From Tetmemena sp. SeJ-2015 (taxonomy: Eukaryota; Ciliophora; Spirotrichea; Sporadotrichida; Oxytrichidae): 64,000 nucleotides of DNA. Of this stretch, positions 1 through 15,700 are shown in pieces; within the stretch, counting starts at the first letter, position 1, and each line of letters starts with the position of its first letter. The notes under the pieces were generated by a model that saw only the letters and a program-made list of their open reading frames with translations, did not search any database and was not told the DNA's origin. The stretch lies in contig JAJKFJ010022765.1 in assembly GCA_027382625.1 (NCBI GenBank), forward strand, positions 20,245-84,244. Reading direction: 5' to 3'. The position numbers and the translations under genes are program-made.

Positions 1-308
1 ACTCATTTACTTGGAATTGATTAAAATGTGAGAATTAGAATTTAATTATAATAGGAATCACCCTAATTAATTTCAATTCCAATCTATTAGACGAGATAAA
101 TCAATGAATACATTTTAATTTTACATTAAATAAGTTTTTCTGCTTTGATTGAAACAACATTACAATAAAACTAGTTTTGAGATAGATTTGAACCTATTCT
201 CTCTATTTTTAACATTATATAAAAAGATCAATAGTTTAGTCTAAAGTAAAGGTAGGAGAGAAATTGCAAGGCAATCCCTAGAGACCACAGACTTCACATG
301 CCAAAGTT

Positions 309-1214
309 ATGAATGGGAAAAGCCAGTTCAAAGATCCAACTGACCTCATCAAGCATCAGCAGATAAAGCAACCATCCACTTCCAAGAACAAGTCTCAATA
401 CAATAAATATCTTAACTAGTCGGTTACTCATCAACCATAGATCATTTATATTCATTTATAGGGTTTGGGTTAAACTACTATGTCTTCCACTCTATTTGAC
501 AATGAAATAATGAGGAGGAGTTACAGTCAAGCCATGTTCAATCAGAACTAAGAACAAATAAACCCAAGGAGAAGGAAGTTACGGGACTAGCTTCATTAAA
601 AATATTTATTGAAGTTGTTGCATTTAATATAACTTCGTCCCATGAATATAAACTACCCTTTGATTGTGAAGTAGAGTCTTTATAATTAAGACTTCGCTAA
701 TCATAAAGAGATCCTCAACAACTAAGATAAAAACTAAACTATTAATCCAAGTCTATCTTATAGTTCATTATAATCATTATTAAGTTTTAACCTTCTTTGC
801 ATTTTAATTTGAGAGTATAAACCAGGAAAGGAGCAAATCTTCAACTTAGAGAGGGAGCACAGAGTTATAAACCCACACAAGATGTAGCTTTTGACTATCA
901 GAGACACCGACTATAAATCTTTCAAAGCTCCCCCTAGAGTGAGGACTGTTAAGGAAGCAGTAATTTCTAACGCCCCAACCAAATAGCAAACAGACTATCA
1001 GTAAATAAGGTTAATTTGTTTTTGTTTATTGTCTGATTACCCTCACTGGGGAGTGAATCCAGTTTTCCATGAGAAGAGACCCTAGTACCCCTACTATGCT
1101 CTGCCCTTCAAGGGAGAGTCTTCTTAGAAACAAGCATTGAAGAAGAGTATGAACTTGCTCTTAGAGTGATGGGGATATTTAACTACTAAATTATATTTAG
1201 AGACCGTAAACTGA
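309..1214 (+). CDS. Hypothetical protein, multi-segment germline gene
   Basis: I do not recognise the family. The reading frame opens at ATG 309 (MNGKSQFKDPTDLIKHQQ) with TAA/TAG read as Gln. Coding-like blocks follow at about 490-590, 635-760, 825-1005 and 1035-1214, separated by AT-rich inserts. The last two blocks are the clearest: one includes YKSFKAPPRVRTVKEAV, the next PHWGVNPVFHEKRPQYPYY. Near the 3' end the 6 bp repeat TTAGAG (1161-1166 and 1197-1202) brackets an insert. Removing the insert gives a C-terminus ending LLLETVN before TGA 1212-1214. The Tyr/Pro-rich short motifs recall ciliary microtubule-associated proteins, but that is only an impression. Internal joins are approximate. 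Confidence 0.5.
1167..1202. other. Candidate IES, pointer TTAGAG
   Basis: This 36 bp AT-rich insert is flanked by direct repeats of TTAGAG. Unlike a GT-AG intron it has no AG at its right end. With the insert retained the frame hits TGA at once; with it removed the frame runs four codons further to another TGA, so the support is moderate. Confidence 0.5.
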
Positions 1215-1615
1215 GGACGCTAGCAGGTTCAGAGAGACCATGAGAACTACCAATAGCAAGATCGCCACCAGACTCAAACTGTTAGAATTACTTTCCTATT
1301 GAGAGCACCCACCAAACTTCAATCACCACTAAAAAATAATTACACATTTATTTTATGAAATTAAGAATTTTTTAGATCCTTTTTAGATTACATGTCATTT
1401 AATTATCTAATAAATTTATGTAGTTTTAATGTAGAACGATTATAAACCTTTCAATATAAGTTAGAAGTAAAGAGAAGCTGATTAAAATAAGTTTTTTATA
1501 AAAAAATTAATTATTTTTGGCTAAATAAAATTGCACTCCCTTTATAATAAGTTTAAGCAAAAAAAAACTGTAATATTATTGTTTTGTTTTAAAAGCTGCG
1601 TTATTAGAGAAGGAG
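1215..1615. other. Intergenic AT-rich stretch
   Basis: I see no convincing gene. A short block at about 1230-1300 lacks TGA in one frame but is not clearly coding. The rest is AT-rich with poly-A and poly-T runs, as expected for DNA between macronuclear-destined segments. Confidence 0.4.
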
Positions 1616-1871
1616 ATGTGCAAGCCCAAAGGAAATATATTTCTGCGGAGACATGAAGAATAAATTCCTCCTAAATCATCATCCAATAAAAGAGGAACCA
1701 CAGAGAACATTCGTCCTAAAAATCAAAGAAACTCGTAAGATAATTTCCATTATCTTACTTAAAGCAGTTTATTAATGTTTGTAATTTATTTATTAATTTT
1801 TTAAAAGCAAACTAACTCATGTAAAGCTAGACTATAAGCCAAGTATGCTAGATTACATCCCTTATCCTTGA
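1616..1871 (+). CDS. Small hypothetical protein (about 60 aa) with one intron
   Basis: ATG 1616 opens MCKPKGNIFLRRHEEQ with one in-frame TAA read as Gln. A canonical intron follows: GTAAGA at 1735, ending AAAG at 1807, 73 nt. Joining the exons in phase gives a basic, Lys/Asn/Ser-rich protein that ends LDYKPSMLDYIPYP before TGA 1869-1871. In-frame splicing straight into a stop, plus the non-random composition, argues for a real gene. The family is unknown. It lies about 430 bp upstream of the U2A' gene on the same strand. Confidence 0.5.
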
Positions 1872-2305
1872 GTAATTAAATGGATATTTTATATTTGCTA
1901 TTTATATTTTTGTTGTTTAACTACAGAGAAACAAATCTTTAATTTAAACTTTTATCTCTAACATGATTTTATCGCTGTGATATTGTTTCGAATATAAATT
2001 TAATTAACGGAAAATCTCATCTTCCTTCTCCCAATTTAAAATAGTTTATCAGGTAATGATGAATTCTTCTTGCTAAATTCACTATAAGGCTTTCAAGGAA
2101 GTTAAAAATTATTGCAATGGATTTAATTAGAGGGGATATACAATATACCATCTTTTGATTAGTTCACTTAAAATATGTTCCAGGATTAATAAAATGCTAT
2201 AACCAATTATTCCTTGAGTTTAAGAAACAAATATCGCACTGAGCAATTTTTGATGTAAATAGGCTTAATGAGAAATTATAATTCAAATTATAATTAATTT
2301 GAAAA

Positions 2306-3173
2306 ATGAGAATAAACCTAGACTTGATATAAAAGTGCTCCCAGTACCTCAACGCCCTGAATGAATTCTATATCGACCTGCGTGGCTACAAAATCCCCTT
2401 CATTGAAAACCTGGCTGCAACCAATGACCAGTTCACTTGTATAGATCTCACTGACAACGAAATCGCCAGGTTGGAGAACCTCCCCCAACTCAAGAAACTC
2501 ACAAACCTCATGCTCTCCAACAATAGAATCACCAGAGTTCAAATTATAGTATAATATATATTTCTATTTATTTTTGAGTTGATCCAAACTTCGCAGAGCA
2601 GTGCACTAATTTGGAATCGTTGATCCTCTCCAACAACAAGATCTCCCAGATGTCAGAGATTGATAACATCGCCCTGGGCAGCCGCAACTCCTCCCTCCTC
2701 CGACTTTCACTACTAGGCAACCTCGTGATTAACCTTCCCAACTACAGACTGTATGTGATTCACAAAATTCCTTCTCTGCGCGTGCTTGACTTCCAAAAAG
2801 TCACTCAGAAGGAGAGGCTGGAGTCTAAGAAGCTATTTGGAGACAGCACCAAGTAAAATGCGAAATAGCAGGGTGCAATCTAAGAGATGATCAAGAGACA
2901 ACATGAAATTATATAAACCTCTCCTTTATTTACCATTCTTTTTAAATTGACGAGAACTTAAAAAGAGAGACCAAGCTATCGAGCACAGGCTAGGTTAAAA
3001 AGGAAGCCAGTCCAGAGGAGATAAGAATCAATGCCAAGATTAGAGAGCTGGAACAGTAAATTGAGAGTGCACAGAGTATGGAACAAATTCAAGCAATCCA
3101 GAAATAAATAGAAGAGCTGGAGGATCTCAAAGATGCAAACTCTAAAGCTGAAGAGGTGCTCAGTCATCAGTGA
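2306..3173 (+). CDS. SNRPA1: U2 snRNP protein A' (LEA1/SNRPA1 homologue)
   Basis: This is a leucine-rich-repeat subunit of the U2 snRNP, which with U2B'' binds U2 snRNA stem-loop IV in the nucleus. The start at 2306 (MRINLDLIQKCSQYLNAL) aligns with the human N-terminus about one residue short. Family hallmarks are visible: IDLRGYKIPFIENL, IDLTDNEIARLENLPQLKKL, LMLSNNRITRV, and near the C-terminus YRLYVIHKIPSLRVLDFQKV. An acidic and coiled-coil tail (EEIRINAKIRELEQQIESAQ) ends at TGA 3171-3173. Several TAA/TAG codons encode Gln. Two inserts interrupt the gene (2540-2580 and 2911-2948). Both are flanked by 5 bp repeats, and both leave the frame intact when removed. This gene is strong evidence that the window is germline DNA. 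Confidence 0.93.
2540..2580. other. IES in U2A' gene, pointer GAGTT
   Basis: GAGTT at 2535-2539 is repeated at 2576-2580. Removing 41 bp joins NNRITRV directly to DPNFAEQC, where human U2A' is continuous. No GT-AG pair gives this join in frame. Confidence 0.9.
2911..2948. other. IES in U2A' gene, pointer AAATT
   Basis: AAATT at 2906-2910 is repeated at 2944-2948. Removing 38 bp joins IKRQHEI to DENLKRETKL in frame. The insert starts ATATAAACC and has no splice consensus. Confidence 0.87.
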
Positions 3174-3303
3174 ATATGTATGAATATATTTAATTAATTC
3201 GCAAATAAGTAAATTGTAGCTACTCTCAGTCAATGTAAAAAAGAATTAACTCATAGAGAAATTAATCCCTCTAAGACGAGTTAATTAGATCAATCAAATA
3301 AAT

Positions 3304-4440
3304 TCAAATAGCCAACTTCTTTAGTTAGAGCAAACTCTGCCTCGTGTTAATCCTCTAATTTGTATCAACAACTATCATTTTGGAGTTGTAAAACTCAACT
3401 TCTGCTTCTTGTTCATCGCCCGCAATATTATTAGCATTGTATAATTTCTCAAAGCCTATCATCTTACTCAAGTCTTCTTTATCAATCCCACTTTAACTAA
3501 AGCAAAAGATTATTCTATTAAAACTTACTAGGCCTATAAGTATTGGTAAAGAGCTTTCCCTTGGATTTATGTTCTTAAGTGAAGCAACATCAAGTCAAGC
3601 GCATTTTAACTTTTTGTTTTCGACTATTTATAAAGTCTCAAGATCTTTAAATAGTTTCCACTCAAGTAGTGTCTGCTTATCCTAATAATGTTTAATTTTC
3701 TTCATCTTGTCTTACATAAAATACTGAAGTTTAAGGTCACTATGTGAGTTGAGTAGGCTGAAAATGTAACTCTCATTTTCTGCGTACATACTAATCTAAT
3801 CTCTAAAGAGATAGTATAGCTATCTTGAAACTAATAGCTCCTAAAATAAGGTAATATTGGGATTATTCTTGCTTACAATAATTTGTGTGGTTTAAGATGC
3901 AGTAAGATTTTAGACTTCATCAGGCGAGAAGGACTATCTCTGGCCATCAGATATCGTTAATTCATAGGACTTATTTTCTTCTTTGTTGCTATGGCTTTCA
4001 TCTTCAGATAAATTTGAGAATTTCCTGCTTCCTATTTGCTAAATAGAGGAGTCTAGTTTGAATTGAAGTAAAGCAGCGCACTAGAGATAGTGGTCTAAAT
4101 CGTTGTGTCTGAGTGCTTCTATAGCATGATAAAGGTAAACTACAGTTGTGAGTGTTTGCTTCTACAAATTGCGCACAGTCAGTTCCTGTCTGATTGCTCT
4201 GAGCTGCGAACTCAACCACTCATAGCTGCAAAATTGAATAACTTAGATATTTTATCTGCAGTTTTGATCTTTAAACTTATTTTGAACATTGGTGAAAGCC
4301 TTTGCTAGTTGCTCCTGTGTTCTAATCCTCTTCTCAAACTCTTCGGGTTTCAAATCCTAAGTCAATCTGAAGTACTCTCTTTCAAGGTAGTTACAAGCTA
4401 GATCATCTATAAATGATTGAGAATATATTAATTTATTTTA
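3304..4440 (-). CDS. SAC3/GANP/THP3 domain protein (LENG8/THP3-like)
   Basis: The family acts in mRNA export or transcription-coupled complexes through a PCI-like SAC3 domain. Read on the minus strand, the frame has the SAC3 signature near its N-terminal end: DDLACNYLEREYFRLTQDLKPEEFEKRIRT, here cited in part, then YEWLSSQLRAIRQELTVRNL. Next comes a Tyr/Ala/Leu helical stretch (VVYLYHAIEALRHNDLDHYL) that matches the LENG8/THP3 pattern. The C-terminal part reads IDKEDLSKMIGFEKLYNANN and ends LLQLKKLAI at TGA (3304-3306 on the plus strand). An apparent short intron or IES lies near 3500-3540 (GTAAGTTTT to TTTAG), but splicing it shifts the frame, so the exact join is open. The N-terminal extension beyond 4440 is not resolved. 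Confidence 0.8.
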
Positions 4441-5237
4441 TATTTATAATTATCTTGTTCTGCAAAAGCTATTTATTCTTTCTCAAACTTGTCCTTTCTT
4501 TACTGTTAGTTTATTATCTGTAGAAGAATGAATGCCAGACTATTTCAATGGGACTTCTTATTTTATGAAGGGTTGAGGAGGTGAAGTTTCTTTCTTTTAA
4601 GAAGACAAAGTGGCATTTTAGTTTAATCCTAAGACTTTATTTCTTCTCCAATTTAATAAAGAATAAAAATTGGTTTTGTTTGAGGAGGTTGGGGTTTGCG
4701 TTTGCCAAACTTTTTAATTTCAAATTCCATCAAAGCAATTTAATCTCAACTATAATAATAATATTCTGGTAAATTAAAATACTTCACTAAAAAAAGCAAT
4801 TAGAGCAGAAATATAAGAAACTTTTTCACTTTAATTAATTTATTTATATTAGATCATGAGTAATAATTATGTCTTTAAATTTTCCCAATTTTTTTTAAGT
4901 ACTTGAAATTATGAAAGTAGAGAAAGATTAATTCCGAGCTGTATTATAAATTATAGATAAATTTTTAATGGAATAGGATCACCTCAGAAGCAATATTTCT
5001 TTGCTTGAAAGTAACAACATGATATCAGTAAATAATAACTCATCTCTAAGGAACAGAAGAAGAAATACTTTACAAAATAAACACGTCAACCCAATTATTG
5101 TTGCTCTAGTATGCTTTGCTATGAGTAACTTAGTCTGCTAAGCTGCTTCAACTTAAACTTTCCATCCTAGAATAACCTAACAATCCTAACAATCTCCTTT
5201 TTATAACTTAATTAAAGTGAATTAAATCAATTATTTT
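4441..5237. other. Unresolved stretch, possible SAC3 N-terminus then AT-rich DNA
   Basis: Between 4450 and 4640 the minus strand has TGA-free reading in pieces that could be the poorly conserved N-terminus of the SAC3-like protein. From about 4750 to 5230 the DNA is AT-rich with no supported gene. Confidence 0.35.
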
Positions 5238-5844
5238 ATGAGTCCTCTTGATTTTACGAGTCTGGATACTTATGGAGGGCTTGGCTTGGGTTGGCTGGTT
5301 GGATTTATCTTGGATGGAGCAGTTGCAGGAAGTGAGCAGTGCATCCCCTCCTTGATTTACTCTCTCGAAGCCGGAATTCTAATTGAATACGGAGTGAAGG
5401 TGCTGAACACTATGGTTGCGGGTTCATCCTAGAAAAATATTCAGCAAATCGACCTCTACGTTAATTTAAAAAATCATTTAATTTAGAAATAGGTAAATTT
5501 AATTTGTACAGGCTGTTGGTGGAGCTCTTTGGCAGTTGGGCTTACTGCTCCACTTCCCGCTCTTTAGAATTTTTGGAACACAGCACCAACCCGCACTGAG
5601 AAAAAACTTAGAGAAGCTTAACACCTTATCAAGACCACACTTTGCTCTGACTTAATCTTCAAAGACTACTCTTCAAGTAATATTCGACTACTTAAACTAC
5701 TTCATGCCTCTCTTTCAGGGATTCTAGGCTTGGTTCGCTTACCTAACTGGAAATGCTTTCTAATTTGGTTTCTACACAGGTGAAATCACGGGTACAGGCT
5801 ATGCATACTTGGCCGAACTAGGTGGCTTCACACTTTACGATTGA
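5238..5844 (+). CDS. Small polytopic membrane protein, unknown family
   Basis: ATG 5238 opens MSPLDFTSLDTYGGLGLGWL, followed by a hydrophobic Gly-rich segment (WLVGFILDGAVAG) and EAGILIEYGVKVLNTMVAG. After an insert at about 5455-5513 the frame resumes AVGGALWQLGLLLHFPLFRI. A polar loop follows (about residues 95-125), then YLNYFMPLFQGFQAWFAYLT. The end is GYAYLAELGGFTLYD before TGA 5842-5844. The insert fits a GT-AG intron (GTTAAT to ACAG) that joins DLY to AVGG in phase. The mature protein is about 180 residues with perhaps three or four membrane segments. I do not recognise the family. Confidence 0.7.
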
Positions 5845-6090
5845 AGATATCAAATTATATGAAAAAAACTAAAAAATGAATATAGCTAAGAATTGATTGG
5901 AAAATTTAATTTGAATAAAATTAAATTGATTCAAAAATAGAAGTTTAGCTATCTCTATTGTAATAATTATAGCTTTTAGCGCGTGATCGAATTTAATTGT
6001 GGATAACTTAAATACAAGCGTTGAAGATATTGATTGACTCAGATGAAGATGAGAGTAGTAGTTGCCCACTTCTCAGTAACTGCTGACTGA

Positions 6091-6480
6091 ATGAAATTTT
6101 TTCCATTCTTGCCCATGTTCATTATGATTATAAAGTAGCAGTGCGCCAATGCTGAACTATAATTTTAACAGTGCCAACTCTTTTAAATCACTGCGCGATA
6201 CCTGAGCACTAGATAAGCTACTGGATGGTGAGTTTCAAATCGGAGGTAGATAGCCAAAACTTGATACAATTTTCGATATTAATTTTACCTTCTAATCTGC
6301 AAGGCTATTCTCTTACTTATTGTTTTAGTCTTTAACTTGAGGGAACTTTCTCTGAATCAAAGAGTTGAATTTATAATTGGAATGAAGCATTGGCTATGGC
6401 GAGGCAAGTAGTAAGCTTTGGAACGGATAAAATTCGTAGAAATTAGGGTGAGTCTGAAATAAGAAAGCTTAATTTAGTGA
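6091..6480 (+). CDS. Candidate secreted or membrane protein, incomplete model
   Basis: ATG 6091 starts MKFFPFLPMFIMIIKQQCA, a signal-peptide-like hydrophobic N-terminus. The repeat CAGTGC at about 6138 and 6170 may be an IES pointer. Two further well-formed blocks in other frames follow: LLDGEFQIGGRQPKLDTIF at about 6210-6340, and LNQRVEFIIGMKHWLWRGK at about 6350-6470. I could not find joins linking the three blocks, so this may be one gene with unrecognised IESs or two fragments. The function is unknown. Confidence 0.35.
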
Positions 6481-7019
6481 GATTAACCCTTCATTACAAT
6501 TGATCATCCTTTATGAAGGCGCTTTCTAGAAATTAATCCATATACTCATCATATTTTTTTTGATTTGCTAACTAAATAGCTCTATATCCTTTGTATAGAG
6601 GCCATTTCAACTTTCACAAGTTCCAATTTCTTTTTATTATTTTATCCAATCATCGTTTTTAATTTAATTCTATTCTATAGATTGAACCTAACAAATATTT
6701 CTTAAATTTCATTGATGCTTTCTCATTAGATGAATTTAAAAAGGAAGATAGAAATAATTTAAGCCTCTTCTTCTAAAAATCAGAGACTAGTGAGTGTATT
6801 ATAAAATTTAAGCCTAGTATTATCAAGTAAACTATTATTCTCAAAACAATTTAACAAAAGAAGAAACAAATTGATTTCAAAATCTAGGAATATAACATGG
6901 ATTTAAAATTAGGAGCATCGTTTTTTCCTCAGAATATGATATTTTGAGAGATTAATTATTAAAATGGGAAATTATTTAGATCAGCAAAATATATTAGAAT
7001 TTATTAATTCCTTTAATTT
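6481..7019. other. AT-rich stretch without supported gene
   Basis: Low-complexity AT-rich sequence. Short TGA-free runs are present but show no protein-like composition. Confidence 0.4.
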
Positions 7020-7404
7020 AATATGGATTTAAGAATATTTATAAGTGCTGTTGCCATCGGACTGAAGATATTATGATATATAGTGGTTAAATCCTTAGGG
7101 ATCAGATTAAAACTGTCAGAGTTGAGAAGAAAGGGATCTCAACGAGCTCGTCCTCCTCATTCGCAGTCTGTGCCTAATTGCTAGTTAAGTTTGCACTCTA
7201 CTGTATTACCATATATCAATTGAAACCAAGACTTAAAATATGAACTACTTGAAGAGAGGTTTTAACCTATAATTGTATTTAATTCATGATGATAAGCAGG
7301 CCCATTCATATTTAATAGCCATCTTAAATGAGAGCTAATTATAAACTTAGCATTCTAATTTGACTCAAAGGATAATTGATTTTTGTCTTGTTCAAAATTA
7401 TTGA
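7020..7404 (+). CDS. Candidate ORF, unknown function
   Basis: A plus-strand frame reads KNIYKCCCHRTEDIMIYSG into KTVRVEKKGIST. A second frame from about 7140 reads LNELVLLIRSLCLIASQVCT and runs to QRIIDFCLVQNY before TGA near 7404. The two frames meet near 7140, suggesting a hidden IES or a frame error. The region also overlaps a TGA-free minus-strand extension of the AMPK alpha gene tail, so only one of the two readings can be fully right. Confidence 0.3.
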
Positions 7405-7442
7405 CCTGCTGATTTACTGAATCATTAACTCATATTATCTTT

Positions 7443-11380
<3,938 letters not shown>

Positions 11381-11787
11381 TTTGTTTTGCGTTATCCTCC
11401 TCCTTAGAGTCAACTTGTATTTTATAAAATAATTATTATAGCCCTTACACCCTCCTCACATCTACAATTATCACTTTACATTTCGCACTTACACATTTAG
11501 AAACCAAAGAGAGATAAATGATTCTTGAGTAGAGAGAAAATATAAATAAAGATTAATTAAAAGTGATAAGAAATTATTAAGCGAGTGAGTTAGTGAGTGA
11601 GTGAGGGGTGGGTTTAAATTTGGAATGATTAAAATGAGAGTGAGCGATAGAGGAGGAGTTTATAAATTTAATTCTTAAATTATAATAATAATATAATAAT
11701 AACAACGCATTTTAGACAAGCTGATGTCTTGCATGTATTATGTAACCTTAGGGAAATCCGAAGATCACTCCCGTGGTAAATAGTTAA
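11381..11787. other. Upstream region of AMPK alpha gene
   Basis: AT-rich intergenic DNA with GAGT-rich short repeats near 11585-11615. No gene is seen. It presumably holds the promoter and the macronuclear chromosome end of the kinase gene, but no telomere-addition site can be recognised by eye. Confidence 0.35.
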
Positions 11788-12363
11788 TCAAACTTAACTC
11801 AAACTACTCTTCTCCAGGCCACTCGTTGCACTCGCCTTTAGTAGAGAATTCTGATCTGAGTCTACCCATCGGTTTCTGATGTTCTGATCGGTACCTTTTT
11901 CTGTTCTGAACTTCCACGTCATTGCCATTGTGTCGATGTCATTATCGATGTCGTATCTTGTCTTGGTTCTAGTCGTAGTTGCCATTTTCCGGAACGTGGG
12001 TACAATGAATCTCAAAACCAGCGTTTCACTTCTGGATTGAAATCCAAGGGAACTCTAGCTTAGTTTGTGAAGGGCTAGAGCTCTGGGTAGAGGTAAAATT
12101 AGAAACTGGGATTTTGAAGGATTTCTCGCTTCGTTAGTCATTCCTCCATTAAACTCCACAGACAATGGAGGTAATCCGTCCAAAGCTGTAGTGAGTCGAA
12201 ACACTCTACTACGATAGAGAATCTCTTGGAACTCTCTCGTTGGCTTTCCCTCCGCAGAGGTACTTCTCCCTTACCAAAGAGGTACACTATGATCCCCGGT
12301 TGCGGGAAGAGACCATAGGTAATAGGACCCGGCTGAGGCGTCCTATTTAGTAACTTTCTAATT
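11788..12363 (-). CDS. Long GC-richer open frame, unknown
   Basis: On the minus strand about 190 codons run without TG​A from about 12363 to TGA at 11788-11790, with TAA/TAG read as Gln. The block is clearly GC-richer than its flanks. Reading includes FQEILYRSRVFRLTTALDGL, LPPLSVEFNGGM and MATTTRTKTRYDIDNDIDTM. I recognise no domain. There is an internal ATG (about 11990), but no conserved start is evident. It could be a macronuclear-destined segment, part of a germline repeat, or a structured RNA locus whose base composition happens to avoid TGA. Confidence 0.35.
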
Positions 12364-12740
12364 TAATAATTCTTAAATTATATTTAATATTTAGATTCTT
12401 TCTAAAAAGGTAGGTAACATTTTTAGTTTTGCACTTCCAAATTATTTATGGAGATAACTATCCCATTTTCAGTCTTCTGCTTGTATTTAGAGGAAATTCT
12501 CTTCTGAAATCTTGCTCAACATATTATAAAAAGTTATTAGACATAATTTGAATCATTTAATTTAAAATATTGTTGTGTATGTAAATAATTTCCCTTTCTT
12601 ATAGAAACTATCACCTAGTTAAACCTTCATCACTCTATATACCCGCAATATAAACGAGTATATAGCTATTTATTTGTAGTAGTGAGAGTATTTTGAGAAT
12701 AAGAGAGGGCACATAAGATCTAATAAATTGAATAAAAGAG
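12364..12740. other. AT-rich intergenic region
   Basis: No gene is seen. The GC content falls sharply at about 12365 and stays low until the start codon at 12741. Confidence 0.4.
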
Positions 12741-15700
12741 ATGCTAGAGAAAAAACTAGTGCCGAAGGGCCAACAACAAGCCCTCGATAGAGAGCGACCC
12801 ATGGTGCGTCGCTTTGAAGAAGACTTTAAGGAATCTCTCTTTAACGTCATTTACGTGCTTCTCAAGGACGATGAGACCACCTTCTGGAAATTCTTCCTTC
12901 TTATTAGAAAAAGCATTCATAGTTTATACTCAAATGGATTTCAATTATTGTGATTGACTTTTTTCAGATTCTCTACTACGCCTTTCATGAAAGAATTTAC
13001 AATAAATTTTTCTCTTTCTTTGATAATGAAGTGGTAAGTTTCAATATCACTAAGAGTAACAGTTAACGCTGTATCAGACCATTAAGGCGATCAAAGTATA
13101 CCTTTGAAAGTTAAATAGGGCGATTATTATCCCCATTTTAGCTCCTGAAATTATGTACAATAAATAAATTTAGCCGTTTTTAAAGCGGAGCTGTTTAATT
13201 TCTAAGGAAACATATATTATGTTTATTTATCTCTTATTGATGAAGACTAATTGCATTTGTAGATCGCAGACACTTGGAAGTCAAAGGACGTGGTGGACTA
13301 CATCAGAACTTTCCTGTCATTCTTCCATATAGTGCCTTGGTTAGACGAATTTGACCAGGCCACTTACATAGCAGTGTTCTACATATGCGTGTCGCTCATC
13401 GCTCTAATACAACTTGACTTCTTCTATGTAAACTACATCCAGAATAAAACCAAATATGCCTTCGCCTGGCCCATTCAGGCAAATAAAGAGATATTTTTCT
13501 TGTTTTTACTTTAGGCTTTGAGGAGTGCATGCTTTTTGCTGAAGACAATTCTGTTCCTTGCGATATTGGAAGTGTTCGTGTCTATGCTGGTGTGCGAAGA
13601 GAACACAAGCGGAGAGAAGGTACATAAAGTTTACCCAGACTTTTAATGCTGGACGGGCACACACATCATCCACGCCGCTTTTGCAATTATCTCCATAATC
13701 TCCATTATCTCATAGATTTAATTAATCTGCTTTGTGCAAAGATTTTATAACTTTTTTCTCATTAGGGCTAATAATTCAACTCACTTACTACAAACCCATA
13801 GGCTCTGCAAACGATGCCAGCACTAAAATCAACTCACGCGCAGACACGCAACTCCTTATGGTCAAAATTCTCCTGAGCTTCTTATTTCAATTTCTCACAG
13901 AAGAGAAGTATCAGTGGTTTCTCATCGTATAACTTTTAAAAGCTTTAATGTCAGAAGGATTATATAGAGGAGAAAGTTTCTCTTCTCATCAAATTATAAT
14001 TGAACTTACTGTGCTATCAGTAGGAGCAGCTTTTAAATACTACCGTGAAATGCCATACCACAACGAACGCATAGGCATAATATTTGCATTCCTTATTGGC
14101 TTGTTTGCGTGGGCCTCTTGTGTGCTATTGATAGCCAAGATCCTAGAGCACTCCTCCTTCAACGGTTCTTTGCAGCTCTTCTTTCTTGGAATCCTCTCTC
14201 CTCACTCTGATTATATATAGAAAGGACGAACGCATGGATAAATTGCTGCTTAGTGTAGGAAATTTCCTGAGAGGGGAGGAAGTGATGGAGCAGGTCAGGT
14301 ACTTCATACAACTAGTCTCCAAGAAAGATTAAGACCGTAATTGCGATATCATCCTCAAGGGTTATGTCTTTTAGCATGAAGACGCCTGCCCTACTGAACA
14401 ATATAAAGCCTTATTATGAGTTTTAAGATAAAAAAATTTCAGTTCTTGTTAATGTCAATTGAAGCAGTTCAAGCAGAGTATGATTAATTCTGCGCAGTCT
14501 TTGAATTTTTCTCTTGCTTATTTTGTCTAAAGGTACTAAAGACAAGAGGAAAAAGGCACAGCAGCAGTAGCAACTGCAAATGCTATAGAACGTGGATAAC
14601 TTGCAGCTGCTGATGTAACACGCTAAAAATATGTACCGAATAGGAATCCAGAAATTCCCAACCAACTCCTAACTCCGAATCACCTATGCTTTCTTCCTTA
14701 TCGAAAAGATGAATTTAAATTTTCATTTAGAAGTTCTTGAAAAGAATTTTAATGAATAAGAAGTAAGAAGCTATAGCTGAACTAAATGCGGCCTCCATGC
14801 TGAATCCACCTCTAGACGAGTAGTTCATTATTTACAGATATAAGAGACTGAGTGAAGAATTCGGGGATACTACAGGTTCAAACTTTGCTTAATCAATCGA
14901 GGAAAGGAGTAAGTCAAACTCAAAAGCAAATATGGACTTAATGGCAAAATTCACCTATGAGAGCAATTTCCGCTAGCTGTCAATTAACATCGAGCGATGT
15001 GCCTAGTTCCATTTAGAATTTTGGAATTAACTTAGGGAGGAGCGTCCTGACGTGGCGAAGCTTGGTGAATCAGGTCAACACATTAACTAAAGCATATCTC
15101 ATGTTGATAACATCTGGAATTCACTGCAGAAACTCAACTCAAAATTTTTATAATTTCAATTTAATCAAAATATATTCTAGTATTTATCAAACGTGCCAAA
15201 GGCCTTGCGACTATATGGGCGGTACTTAATGGAAATCTTGCATGATAGAGAGGGTGGCTTAGACCTTCTTTAGAGAGCAAAAGATGCGGCTAACGTTAAA
15301 AATAACTACTATGATGGCGGTAACATGCTTGAGGACTTGAATGACATTCAGCAAATGTCCTCTGATGGAACACCCTGCATTTAATTATAGTAAACGTTGA
15401 GAATTGATTAGATTTATGTAAGCGGAGATCTAGATAAGATAGGCATGATCACCTAATCAAACTCCGGAGCCACGAGGATATTCGGCTATTCTGCTCTAGA
15501 GATCAGGAACCACAATTTAAGATTCAATGTACTACTTTTCCAATATAAAATGTTGAAAAGCTAATGCCAGAGATGTATGCTAAGCATCACTCGAAGGTGC
15601 TGGAGGACGCCTTGATGAAAGGAGCAGAGAACATCCCTAATAAAGAGAGGCTGGTTTTTGCAAGACACAAATCTGGCTATATTTTCCCAGTCTGGCTTCA

